A DNA stretch of 5,906 nt, from contig JABFST010000497.1 in assembly GCA_013140465.1 (NCBI GenBank), positions 1-5,906 of the forward strand, in the 5' to 3' direction. The position numbers and the translations under genes were made by a program. Position 1 is the stretch's first letter. Every line of letters starts with the position of its first letter. Origin of the DNA: Methylococcaceae bacterium (lineage in GTDB: Bacteria > Pseudomonadota > Gammaproteobacteria > Methylococcales > Methylomonadaceae). Shown here piece by piece: positions 5,893 through 5,906 of this stretch. The notes under the pieces were generated by a model. That model searched no databases and had not been told where the DNA came from. It saw only the letters and a list, made by a program, of their open reading frames with translations.

Positions 5893-5906
5893 ATGAAGCT
5901 TTTAAC
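5893..5906 (+). CDS. possible start of the IS transposase gene (only four codons visible)
   Basis: An ATG at 5893-5895 opens a frame (MKLL) that runs off the window. It is placed about 70 bp inside the presumed IS end, as expected for a transposase gene. It also forms an ATGA overlap with the TGA that ends the interrupted gene's frame. Too little is visible to recognise a transposase, so the call rests on position alone. Confidence 0.3.

Larger units (their letters stand above)
5825..5906 (+). mobile_element. left end of a probable IS4/IS231-group insertion sequence (continues beyond window)
   Basis: The sequence CATACGCGCCAACTTAAG at 5825-5842 resembles the terminal inverted repeat I recall for IS231 elements of the IS4 family (CAT...ATCAACTTAAG): the leading CAT and the CAACTTAAG block are the same. 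It starts where the reading frame of the upstream gene stops looking like protein. It is followed by a C-rich leader, a hairpin (5852-5876) and a possible transposase start at 5893, the usual order at the left end of such elements. The right inverted repeat and the target duplication lie outside the window, so the family call rests on one end only. Confidence 0.55.

Noticed and set aside
5340..5906. CRISPR array, tRNA, riboswitch or integron attC site in the right-hand intergenic region
   Set aside because: No regularly spaced repeats, cloverleaf arms, recognisable aptamer core or attC core sites were found on reading both strands.

Overview
This 5.9 kb window is bacterial. It reads best as a gammaproteobacterial chromosome, possibly a methanotroph-like or other exosortase-bearing lineage. 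That guess rests on a TIGR04073-type exosortase-associated secreted protein, a heavy-metal-type RND pump and moderate GC content; the species cannot be fixed from the sequence.

Layout from left to right. At 1-684 (+) is the C-terminal part of a polytopic membrane protein whose beginning lies outside the window. It converges, with only 4 bp between stop codons, on a minus-strand class I SAM-dependent methyltransferase (689-1432). Upstream of that, also on the minus strand, is a small secreted TIGR04073-family protein (1501-1863), separated from the methyltransferase by a perfect 9-bp hairpin (1461-1481). At 2014-2169 (-) is a 51-codon remnant of an AAA/SMC-like ATPase that keeps its N-terminus and Walker A motif and then breaks off. 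Next is a complete 1027-residue CusA/CzcA-like RND transporter (2248-5331, -), the only large gene here. It has a good sigma70-like promoter (5370-5398), but no adaptor or outer-membrane partner gene is visible beside it. A 400-bp stretch follows without a convincing gene; it holds a G-tract cluster overlapping the pump promoter and a small inverted repeat.

At the right edge a gene with a good ribosome binding site starts at 5744 and appears to be interrupted after about 27 codons. The interrupting DNA begins with CATACGCGCCAACTTAAG at 5825, which resembles the terminal inverted repeat of IS4/IS231-group insertion sequences. It is followed by a hairpin masking a GGGAG and by a possible transposase start that forms an ATGA overlap with the stop of the interrupted reading frame.

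The genes do not form one pathway. The region looks like a patchwork of independent short transcription units with signs of gene decay (broken ATPase, IS-interrupted gene). No wholly new multi-gene system is visible. The most informative points are the unlisted ATPase remnant, the IS junction, and an RND pump lacking both visible partners and the methionine cluster expected of a copper/silver pump.
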